DNA of 13,141 bases, taken from the NCBI GenBank assembly GCA_946478915.1, contig CAMLER010000067.1:1-13141 (forward strand), written 5' to 3'. The notes below the pieces were generated by a model. It was not told the DNA's origin and did no database searches. It was given only the letters and a program-made list of their open reading frames with translations. Positions 1 to 6,258 of this stretch are shown in pieces. A program made the translations under genes and the position numbers. The DNA comes from an uncultured Chryseolinea sp. GTDB taxonomy: Bacteria > Bacteroidota > Bacteroidia > Cytophagales > Cyclobacteriaceae. The stretch's first letter is position 1; each line of letters opens with the position of its first letter.

Positions 1-1
1 A

Positions 2-1237
2 TTTTATTATTTTCAAAACCTAAGTTTTGTTCGGAACACATTGGAATTCGAAAACGAAATTGAAACCTACTCGAATATTGGAAACACATATCTGCTGAAA
101 TCCGACTTCAGGAATGCAAAACGCTATCTGGATACCGCCTGCCTTATTATTCGTGATCGCGAGATAAAGTTTACAGATTTGTTTAACCCGATGGATTTTA
201 TACACAAGAACTACGCAGATCTGTACAGAGCCACTGGCGATCACAAAAAGGCATTAGAGCATTTCGAGAAGTACCACCAGGTCTCAGAGGTAAAGCAAAA
301 AAATGTTAACGGGCGAAGCCTTAAATTTCTGCAGTCAGAATATACTTTTAAGCAGCAGGCGAAGGAAGTAGAGATGCTCAAAAAGATAAATGAAGCAAAC
401 ATTTTGTTAATAAGACAACAACGTTATATCGGCGTTGCTTTTGCGGTTGCCATCCTGCTGTTAGGAGCCTGGGCCTATAACGTTTACAGAACCGGTCAGC
501 AGCGGACTGAGTTAAACCGGGAGCTTCACAGTTCGAATTCCGAATTAGCCCGCCTCAATGCGGTAAAAGACAAGTTGTTCTCTGTCATCAGTCACGATCT
601 TCGTTCACCTATAGCTACGTTAAAATCCATTCTAACTTTTTTAAAGGATGGTCATATTAGCGAAGCAGAAACGAAAGAACTTTACTCACGTCTAAACCAT
701 CAACTCCAGGCGTGCGGGAACGTGTTGGAAAATTTGCTTCAATGGGCGAAGGCTGAAATTAGCAATGCGAAAGCAGGTGCCGAAAAAGTAGTTCTTGCAG
801 ATGTGGCTAATGATGTAGCTCAACAATTGAAAGATGATATCCAGGAAAAGAATATTCATTTTCACAACACCCTGAGTTTTCAGCATATAGCGTTAGCCGA
901 TAAAAGACAAGTCGAGATCATCTTGCGAAACCTGATGGCAAATGCCGTAAAGTTTACCTCTGCCGGTGGACAGGTGAAAATAGCGGGAAGGGTCAACGAT
1001 GGAAGGATCGAAGTCTACGTTGAAGACAATGGATTGGGTATGCACGAAGAGGAAGTAAAAAATTTGTTCCGCCCAGAAAGAAGTTTCTCAACACGGGGGA
1101 CTAATCAGGAGACTGGTTCAGGCATTGGATTATTAATCACTAAGGAGATGATTTCCAAAAACGGAGGAAACATTTGGGTAAGCAGTCGCAAGGATGAAGG
1201 TACCATTTTCACTTTTACACTTCCAATCGCGAGTTAA
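2..1237 (+). CDS. TPR-containing membrane sensor histidine kinase (5' partial)
   Basis: The reading frame is open from the first bases of the window, so the true start lies outside it; the TTG at 41 is only an internal codon. Numbering from that codon, residues 1-85 are TPR-like helices, about 95-128 are charged and helical, and 129-149 form one membrane span (GVAFAVAILLLGAWAYNVY). A short coiled linker leads to a HisKA domain with the H-box SHDLRSP, phospho-acceptor His185. The HATPase domain has an N-box (NLMANAVKF, Asn301), a G1 box (VEDNGLGM) and a G2 box (GSGIGLL, 359-365), so it looks catalytically intact. By family, the TPR region would be extracytoplasmic or a protein-binding sensor and the kinase core cytosolic. 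No response regulator follows, so its partner is upstream or elsewhere. The stop is TAA at 1235. The kinase call is firm; the signal it senses is unknown. Confidence 0.93.
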   Translation, partial: FYYFQNLSFVRNTLEFENEIETYSNIGNTYLLKSDFRNAKRYLDTACLIIRDREIKFTDLFNPMDFIHKNYADLYRATGDHKKALEHFEKYHQVSEVKQKNVNGRSLKFLQSEYTFKQQAKEVEMLKKINEANILLIRQQRYIGVAFAVAILLLGAWAYNVYRTGQQRTELNRELHSSNSELARLNAVKDKLFSVISHDLRSPIATLKSILTFLKDGHISEAETKELYSRLNHQLQACGNVLENLLQWAKAEISNAKAGAEKVVLADVANDVAQQLKDDIQEKNIHFHNTLSFQHIALADKRQVEIILRNLMANAVKFTSAGGQVKIAGRVNDGRIEVYVEDNGLGMHEEEVKNLFRPERSFSTRGTNQETGSGIGLLITKEMISKNGGNIWVSSRKDEGTIFTFTLPIAS

Positions 1238-1357
1238 TCACGACTTCTGTCGATTGTACAATTCACTCTGAAAACGTTCGACGTAACCTGGTCTGGAATC
1301 TTTCATGCAACAATTTCCAGGGAGACACCGCTTAGACTTCATAATGGGACCATAACA

Positions 1358-1465
1358 ATGCGATTCGAGTATGCCATCTTAAACAGGTTTAAAAGCGAGA
1401 TGGCCGAATACAAGAAGGAGAAATACGGAATGTTTTTTGTTGAATTGGGATACAAGATCAATTGA
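1358..1465 (+). pseudogene. possible relic of an outer-membrane protein C-terminus, or a small ORF
   Basis: An ATG at 1358 opens a 35-residue frame ending at TGA 1463-1465. The same frame is open without stops back to the kinase stop codon at 1235. The translation reads like real protein: it begins MRFEYAILNRFK and ends with FFVELGYKIN. A final beta-strand rich in aromatic residues is typical of Bacteroidota beta-barrel outer-membrane proteins. There is no good ribosome-binding site and no signal peptide, so a decayed 3' fragment left by deletion is more likely than a working gene. Chance is not excluded, because 76 stop-free codons is not very long. Confidence 0.25.
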
Positions 1466-1505
1466 TCATTATCCTTTGCCCCACGACTAAATCTGAAATG
1501 TTGCT

Positions 1506-1525
1506 ACGCAAGTCAGTCCTTGCGT
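1506..1525. repeat. inverted repeat, 7-bp stem
   Basis: ACGCAAG (1506-1512) and CTTGCGT (1519-1525) are perfect inverted copies around a 6-base loop. A pyrimidine-rich stretch with four T follows at 1531-1536, so it might be a weak terminator for the upstream transcript. It could equally be an operator for the Spy-like gene 109 bp downstream, or chance. Confidence 0.3.
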
Positions 1526-1633
1526 CGATTGCCTTTTCCGATCTGTAGATAAAAAACGCCTGCAAGTCGAATCTTCAATTCTTTCATTAATCCTGGAGCG
1601 ACATCTGCAGTCTAAGGAAAAAACAAAACAACT

Positions 1634-2257
1634 ATGAAGAAAAGTATCATTTTTTTTGGGCTGATGATTGTAAGTACGATCATTTTTGCCCAGCGTAGAA
1701 TGGATCCCATGGAGCGTGCTGCAAAGCAGGCGGAGAGAATGAAAACGGAACTGGGTCTGGATGAAGTTCAGCACAAAGCGGTTAAGGCAATACACGAAGA
1801 TCACGCTGCAAAATTAACAAAAGTGTGGCGCGACTCAACCATGTCGAAAGAGACAAAGCATCAGCAGATGAAAGCATTGCATAACGAAAGAGAAACCGCA
1901 TTAAGGAAAGTGTTGACAGAGGAGCAACACAAAAAACTGATGGCGAATCGGTCCGACCATCACAAAAAGCAAAGAACACGAATGGCCGCCCAGCGTAATA
2001 GTGATTATAATGAAAGGTTACAAAAGGAGCTTTCTCTAACCAATGAACAAAGTGAAAAAGTTAAATCTATCCATCAGGAATTTGGGCAGAAGCTCCGAAG
2101 CGCAAGAAATGATAGCACCATGTCCAAGGAAGACAACAGGGCAAGGATGAAACAACTTAGAAGTGAGTATCACAAAAAAATGAAAACGGTACTTACTGAA
2201 GAGCAGTTCAATAAGTGGGAGAAACTTAAATCCGACCAAAGACGGCGGAGGAGTTAG
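1634..2257 (+). CDS. exported Spy/LTXXQ-like protein with a tandem duplicated domain
   Basis: This is a 207-residue, highly charged protein with a clear signal peptide (residues 1-20, ending IIFAQ), so it is exported to the periplasm. The mature part is two copies of one helical module, about residues 37-112 and 130-205. They align without gaps at roughly 30 of 76 identical positions by hand count. Each copy has an L-x-L-x-x-x-Q start, the block DSTMSKE (67-73 and 160-166) and VLTEEQ near its end (93-98 and 186-191). LTXXQ motifs are the hallmark of the Spy/CpxP family of periplasmic chaperones and stress sensors, whose members usually have one module and dimerise; here the pair may be fused in one chain. 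The terminator just downstream makes it a single-gene unit. Family assignment is likely; the exact role is not shown. Confidence 0.85.
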   Translation: MKKSIIFFGLMIVSTIIFAQRRMDPMERAAKQAERMKTELGLDEVQHKAVKAIHEDHAAKLTKVWRDSTMSKETKHQQMKALHNERETALRKVLTEEQHKKLMANRSDHHKKQRTRMAAQRNSDYNERLQKELSLTNEQSEKVKSIHQEFGQKLRSARNDSTMSKEDNRARMKQLRSEYHKKMKTVLTEEQFNKWEKLKSDQRRRRS

Positions 2258-2263
2258 TTTTGA

Positions 2264-2296
2264 CAGAGGTCCGGTTCATAACCGGACTCTTTTTTG
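2264..2296 (+). terminator. rho-independent terminator of the Spy-like gene
   Basis: GTCCGGTT (2269-2276) pairs perfectly with AACCGGAC (2280-2287) around a CAT loop. AGA/TCT can extend the stem past one bulged G. Six T follow at 2290-2295. It starts 7 bp after the stop codon at 2257. Confidence 0.88.
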
Positions 2297-2340
2297 TAAT
2301 CGGGGGCGTTTCTGTTTACGGTTCTTCAGATAGAGACCAT

Positions 2341-2353
2341 TGGCATAATGCCA
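2341..2353. repeat. small dyad TGGCAT-A-ATGCCA
   Basis: A perfect 6-bp inverted repeat with a single central base, flanked by CCAT and TTTGG that extend the symmetry imperfectly. It lies in the 280-bp spacer before the sugar-isomerase operon, about 125 bp upstream of the predicted promoter. It has no T-tract, so it is more like a protein-binding dyad than a terminator. A 10-bp palindrome, GCATCGATGC, follows at 2388-2397. Neither is linked to a known regulator. Confidence 0.25.
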
Positions 2354-2478
2354 TTTGGAATACGCATATTTCCTGCGACGAAGCCTTGCATCGATGCTTA
2401 GTCATTATTCCCTATTCCTTTTTTCTATCTTGACAAAGTAGGATTATAAAACCTTTCCTGGAATTGATCGCCCTTTGC

Positions 2479-2509
2479 ATTGGATTTACAAGTGCACCCT
2501 CTAACTTGG
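2479..2509 (+). promoter_or_regulatory. predicted Bacteroidota-type promoter of the isomerase-GMC-hydrolase operon
   Basis: ATTG (2479-2482), 19 bp, then TAACTTGG (2502-2509) matches the TTTG-N19/21-TAnnTTTG pattern known for Bacteroides with one mismatch in each box. Transcription would begin near 2515, giving a leader of about 23 nt to the ATG at 2538. The site was found by eye, so support is moderate. Confidence 0.35.
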
Positions 2510-2537
2510 AATCCTGAGCGGCAATATTCTAACAAAA

Positions 2538-3440
2538 ATGAAGTCAAGGCGGGAATTTCTTAAAAAATCAATTCAGATGATGGGATCGGCGTTCGCCGGC
2601 AGTACTCTTCTCAGCTGTACACAGCATCAAACCAGCCAATCGGTTCAGTTGTCGGGCCACCTTTGGGTATATGCAAGCCGGTATCCTCCCGATTGGGATT
2701 CTACACCAATACTGGAACAGGTCTTCAGCGATTTCCAGTATGCTGGTATCGGAGGGTTGGAACTAATGGAAGTGAATCTCCGGCATGAGGATTTTGTACA
2801 GCGTGCAAAAGACCTTATGGGAAAATACGATGTCACCATCACGGGGAGTTCTTATAGCGGTGACATGTGGAACCGTTCCGAGCATAACAAAATTTTAGAT
2901 GATGTAAACCTTGTTGTCCGCCGGTTGCACGAAGTTGGTGGACAAATCTTTGGCATCACAGTAGGGGACGCCGGGAGAAAAAAGACAGAGGACGAGCTTG
3001 ATGCACAGGCAGAACTTTTAAAGGATATTCAAAAAGTTTGTGAGAAGAATCAGATTCAAGCCAACATCCATAACCATACATTTGAAGTGGTAAACGATAT
3101 GCATGATTTGAAAGGGATTATTTCAAGAATCCCCGATATCAAATTAGGACCTGACCTGAACTGGCTTGTGCGCGGCGGCGTCGACCCCGTATGGTTTATC
3201 CGGAATTATGGGGAGCGCATGGTGTACATGCATATACGCGATCAAAATGCTGAAGGAAAATGGACAGAAGCAGTTGGGGACGGGATAATGGATTTTCCTG
3301 CGATTGCTGCGGCGCTGAAAGAAATTAACTACACTGGTCGGGCCGCCATAGAACTTGCTTTCGAAGGACCACCTGTTAATGAAGTGAGGGATAGCTGGAA
3401 AAAAAGCAGGACCTATGTCAATAAAGTTTTTGGATGGTAA
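2538..3440 (+). CDS. sugar phosphate isomerase/epimerase-like TIM-barrel lipoprotein, Tat-type signal
   Basis: This 300-residue protein starts with a twin-arginine motif (SRREFLKK, residues 3-10), a hydrophobic stretch and a lipobox (LLSC, Cys27). It is probably folded and cofactored in the cytoplasm, exported by Tat and anchored as a lipoprotein. The rest is a xylose-isomerase-like TIM barrel (AP-endonuclease-2 family). Candidate metal and catalytic residues are Glu75/Glu78 (LELMEVN), His178 and His180 (IHNHTFE), Asp206 (GPDLNW), His232 (MHIRD) and Glu272 (IELAFEG). The family covers isomerases, epimerases and, in recent work, enzymes acting on 3-keto-sugars. The stop overlaps or abuts the GMC oxidoreductase start, so the two are translated from one mRNA and probably act on one pathway. 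Fold and export are well supported; the substrate is unknown. Confidence 0.88.
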   Translation: MKSRREFLKKSIQMMGSAFAGSTLLSCTQHQTSQSVQLSGHLWVYASRYPPDWDSTPILEQVFSDFQYAGIGGLELMEVNLRHEDFVQRAKDLMGKYDVTITGSSYSGDMWNRSEHNKILDDVNLVVRRLHEVGGQIFGITVGDAGRKKTEDELDAQAELLKDIQKVCEKNQIQANIHNHTFEVVNDMHDLKGIISRIPDIKLGPDLNWLVRGGVDPVWFIRNYGERMVYMHIRDQNAEGKWTEAVGDGIMDFPAIAAALKEINYTGRAAIELAFEGPPVNEVRDSWKKSRTYVNKVFGW

Positions 3441-5155
3441 CTATGAGCATCGCACAAGATTCGACAAACCTTAACTTAAGAGCCGTTAAACAAAATACTT
3501 TTGATGCCATCGTCATTGGTTCCGGGATTTCGGGTGGCTGGGCAGCGAAGGAATTGTGTGAAAAGGGTTTAAAGACCCTCGTACTGGAACGGGGTCGCAA
3601 TGTAGAGCACGTCAAGGATTATCCTACAGCAACGAAGCATCCCTGGGAATTGGAACATCGCGGTCAGTTAACCGCGAGATTGCGCGAGGAGAATCCAGTT
3701 GTGAGCAAATGTTATGCATTCACGGAATCAACCGAACACTTTTTCGTCAAGGATAATGAACACCCGTACATTCAGGAAAAACCGTACGATTGGATCCGCG
3801 GATACCAGGTAGGAGGTAAGTCGCTGTTATGGGCCCGATGGACGCAGCGTTGGAGCGACCTGGATTTTGAAGCAAATGCCAGAGAAGGCGTAGGTATCGA
3901 CTGGCCTATACGCTACAAAGATATTGCTCCCTGGTATTCTCATGTTGAGAAATTCGCGGGTATCAGTGGCAACCGGGATGGGATTCCGCACCTGCCTGAC
4001 GGTGAGTTCCTGCCTCCAATGCAAATGAACTGTATAGAAGAGCATTTCAAGTCGAGTCTCGAGCAAAATTATGAGGGTAGGAGGTTGATCATTTCAAGAA
4101 CCGCGAACTTAACTGTTCCATTGAATGGACGCGGTGCTTGTCAATACCGGAACCTGTGTTCGCGCGGGTGTCCCTATGGCGCGTACTTCAGTAGTAATTC
4201 GGCAACCCTGCCAGCAGCAAAGGCAACGGGCAACCTTACGTTAAGACCCTTTTCAGTTGTCCATTCCATAATTTACGATGAGCAGAAACAACGGGCAAAA
4301 GGAGTGCGGGTAATAGATGCGGAAACAAAAGAAGAACTGGAGTTTTATGCAAAAGTAGTTTTTGTAAATGCGGGGACATTGAACACAGCATTGATTCTGC
4401 TGAATTCAACATCCGCCAGGTTTCCTGAAGGCCTGGGAAATGATAGCGGAGTGTTAGGTCATTACCTGATGAATCACAACTATCGCGGGCAGCTCGGAGG
4501 AACATACGATGGATTTCATGATCAATACTTTTTCGGACGAAGACCGGCAGGCGTATATTTACCCCGTTACAGGAATGTAGGTAATGACGTTCAAAAATCT
4601 TTTTCAAGGGGATATGCTTTTGCGGGTGGCGGATCGAGAAGATCTGGTGATACAAGTAAGCTGATTGGTACCCCAATTAAAGAAGCTATAGTTAAGCCGG
4701 GACCATGGGGATTTTGGATGACCGGCATGGGTGAATGTCTTCCGTATAAGGAAAATAAAGTATATCTGGATAAAGATAAAACCGACGCCTGGGGTATACC
4801 CCAACTTGCTATAGACTGCACGTTCAAAGAAAATGAGCTTGCTATGTTGAAGGATATTCTCGAAAGCGGTGCTGAGATGCTGGAAAAGGCCGGCTTTAAA
4901 GACATATATACAAACGATACAAAACAGGCACCAGGGCTTGACATCCACGAAATGGGATGCGCCAGGATGGGTAAAGACCCAAAGACATCTGTACTGAATA
5001 GAAATAACCAGATCTGGGGAGCGAGAAATGTGTTCGTGACGGATGGCGCGTGTATGGCTTCAAGCGCGTGTCAAAATCCATCCCTCACTTACATGGCCAT
5101 GACTGCCCGCGCTGCAGACTTTGCCATAGCAGAATTAAACAGACAAAACATTTGA
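3434..5155 (+). CDS. GMC-family FAD-dependent oxidoreductase (glucose/pyranose dehydrogenase-like)
   Basis: A 573-residue flavoprotein. The N-terminus has the dinucleotide-binding fold: DAIVIGSGISGGWAA (24-38), then VLERG. GGKSLLWARW (127-136) is the second FAD-contacting block. The C-terminal domain has HEMGCARMG (His505) and ACQNPSLTYMA (Asn548); this His/Asn pair, 43 residues apart, resembles the catalytic pair of pyranose oxidase and related sugar dehydrogenases. CQYRNLCSRGCPYGA (236-250) carries three Cys. The expected reaction is oxidation of a sugar hydroxyl to a keto group with transfer to an unknown electron acceptor. No signal peptide is visible, and the small gluconate-dehydrogenase-type subunit 3 that often accompanies and exports such proteins is absent. 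The ATG at 3434 overlaps the isomerase by 7 bp; the ATG at 3443, with GGATGG upstream, is equally plausible. Family is certain, substrate is not. Confidence 0.92.
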   Translation: MVTMSIAQDSTNLNLRAVKQNTFDAIVIGSGISGGWAAKELCEKGLKTLVLERGRNVEHVKDYPTATKHPWELEHRGQLTARLREENPVVSKCYAFTESTEHFFVKDNEHPYIQEKPYDWIRGYQVGGKSLLWARWTQRWSDLDFEANAREGVGIDWPIRYKDIAPWYSHVEKFAGISGNRDGIPHLPDGEFLPPMQMNCIEEHFKSSLEQNYEGRRLIISRTANLTVPLNGRGACQYRNLCSRGCPYGAYFSSNSATLPAAKATGNLTLRPFSVVHSIIYDEQKQRAKGVRVIDAETKEELEFYAKVVFVNAGTLNTALILLNSTSARFPEGLGNDSGVLGHYLMNHNYRGQLGGTYDGFHDQYFFGRRPAGVYLPRYRNVGNDVQKSFSRGYAFAGGGSRRSGDTSKLIGTPIKEAIVKPGPWGFWMTGMGECLPYKENKVYLDKDKTDAWGIPQLAIDCTFKENELAMLKDILESGAEMLEKAGFKDIYTNDTKQAPGLDIHEMGCARMGKDPKTSVLNRNNQIWGARNVFVTDGACMASSACQNPSLTYMAMTARAADFAIAELNRQNI

Positions 5156-5159
5156 ACGT

Positions 5160-6149
5160 ATGAACCGAATATTGTGCATTGGAAAAATAATTATCCTTTT
5201 AGTCACGGCCAGCGGGGTTTCTGTCATGGCACAATCGGGCCGAACCGTTCCTGTTATTTTCGATACGGATATGGGTCCGGACTATGATGATGTTGGCGCG
5301 ATAACATTACTCCATGCATTTGCTGACAAAGGCGAGGCCATTATTCTTGCTACTATTGCCAGCACAAAATATGACGGAGTGGGACCGGTTTTGAATGTTT
5401 TGAATACTTATTTCAAGAGGCCGGACATTCCTATTGGAGTACCGAAGGGTTATGCGCTTACACTTCGCGATGTGCAGCACTGGAGTGATACATTGATAGC
5501 AAATTATCCGCATGAGATAAAGAACAACAATCAGACAATGGATGCAGTGGAACTCTATCGGAAAGTTCTGGCATTGCAGCCCGATACGAGTGTCACCATT
5601 GTCACCGTCGGATTTCTTACAAATATCTCGAACCTCTTACTCTCCAAACCGGATGCCTACTCGCCGCTCACAGGAGCAGAATTGATCAATGCGAAAGTGA
5701 GAAATATGGTGTGTATGGCCGGCAAGTTTCCCAGCGGTAAAGAATTCAACGTGGAGCGCGATGCCAAAGCGTCCGTCAATGTGTTTAGGAATTTTCCCAG
5801 ACCTATTATTCTAAGTGGCTTCGAAATCGGTAACAGAATCCATACAGGAATCCCGCTAATCCATAACAATCAAATTAAGAACAGCCCGGTAAAGGATGTT
5901 TTCCGGATCTCGATACCATTGGATCCCGAAGACAAGGAGGGCAGGATGAGTTGGGATCAGACGGCGGTGTTGGTAGCTGTGCGAGGTCACAAACCATTCT
6001 ATAAACTTGCCTGCGGTGAAATGACGGTCGGAACAGATGGAAGCAATGGATGGGATCCCAAGGGAACAACCCATTGCAGACTAGTAGAGGCACAACCTCC
6101 TGCTACGGTACAGAAAATAATTAATGACCTTATGATGCATCAACCTTGA
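5160..6149 (+). CDS. exported nucleoside hydrolase-family (IUNH) protein
   Basis: A 329-residue protein with a signal peptide (1-25, ending VSVMAQ), so probably periplasmic. The nucleoside hydrolase signature is at residues 34-47, FDTDMGPDYDDVGA, a variant of the usual DTDPGxDDA calcium-binding motif with extra Asp residues. Other family marks are VTVGFLTNISNLL (148-160, versus the usual GPLTN), FNVERDAKAS (196-205; Asn197 and Asp201), and the late Asp of WDQTAVL (Asp266). The family cleaves the N-glycosidic bond of ribonucleosides using bound calcium; secreted Bacteroidota members may use other glycosides. It starts 4 bp after the GMC oxidoreductase stop, with no clear ribosome-binding site, so it is the third gene of that operon. 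The fold is secure; nucleoside activity is inferred. Confidence 0.87.
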   Translation: MNRILCIGKIIILLVTASGVSVMAQSGRTVPVIFDTDMGPDYDDVGAITLLHAFADKGEAIILATIASTKYDGVGPVLNVLNTYFKRPDIPIGVPKGYALTLRDVQHWSDTLIANYPHEIKNNNQTMDAVELYRKVLALQPDTSVTIVTVGFLTNISNLLLSKPDAYSPLTGAELINAKVRNMVCMAGKFPSGKEFNVERDAKASVNVFRNFPRPIILSGFEIGNRIHTGIPLIHNNQIKNSPVKDVFRISIPLDPEDKEGRMSWDQTAVLVAVRGHKPFYKLACGEMTVGTDGSNGWDPKGTTHCRLVEAQPPATVQKIINDLMMHQP

Positions 6150-6184
6150 AGGTTGGTATTAAAGATCGACCGCAAACCTAGGTT
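6141..6184. promoter_or_regulatory. paired AACCT/AGGTT dyads between hydrolase and helicase genes
   Basis: CAACCTT-G-AAGGTTG (6141-6155) is a dyad with one central base that overlaps the hydrolase stop codon. AACCTAGGTT (6175-6184) is a perfect 10-bp palindrome. Both use the same half-site, giving four copies in 44 bp, with dyad centres about 32 bp apart (three helical turns). Neither is followed by a T-tract, so they are not classical terminators. They lie about 75-118 bp upstream of the helicase start and could bind a dimeric regulator. Confidence 0.3.
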
Positions 6185-6258
6185 ACTTCGGATGAATTCT
6201 CCGGAAAACCAGCTTTGTTAAATAATTCATATTCGGAAGCGGTGTGTATATTTCGCAT

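Larger units (their letters stand above)
1238..1633. other. 396-bp spacer between kinase and Spy-like gene
   Basis: No convincing complete gene is seen. It holds a protein-like open frame ending at 1465 (see the possible relic) and an inverted repeat at 1506-1525. The promoter of the Spy-like gene should lie in the last 150 bp, but I find no good TAnnTTTG site. AAGGA at 1615-1619 could be a weak, rather distant ribosome-binding site for the ATG at 1634. Confidence 0.5.

Noticed and set aside
2430..2450. TTGACA with TATAAA as a sigma-70 promoter
   Set aside because: Only 9 bp separate the boxes, far from the required 17, and the host looks like a Bacteroidota with different promoter boxes.
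4236..4676. 146-codon minus-strand frame inside the GMC oxidoreductase gene
   Set aside because: No family resemblance and no ribosome-binding site; the plus-strand protein is complete and conserved across it.
6247..6254. TATATTTC as a promoter -7 box for the helicase
   Set aside because: No acceptable -33 box lies 19-21 bp upstream, and the start point would fall on or after the ATG.
6244..6258. GTG start of the helicase
   Set aside because: The ATG at 6259 is a better start codon and nothing family-like is encoded between the two.
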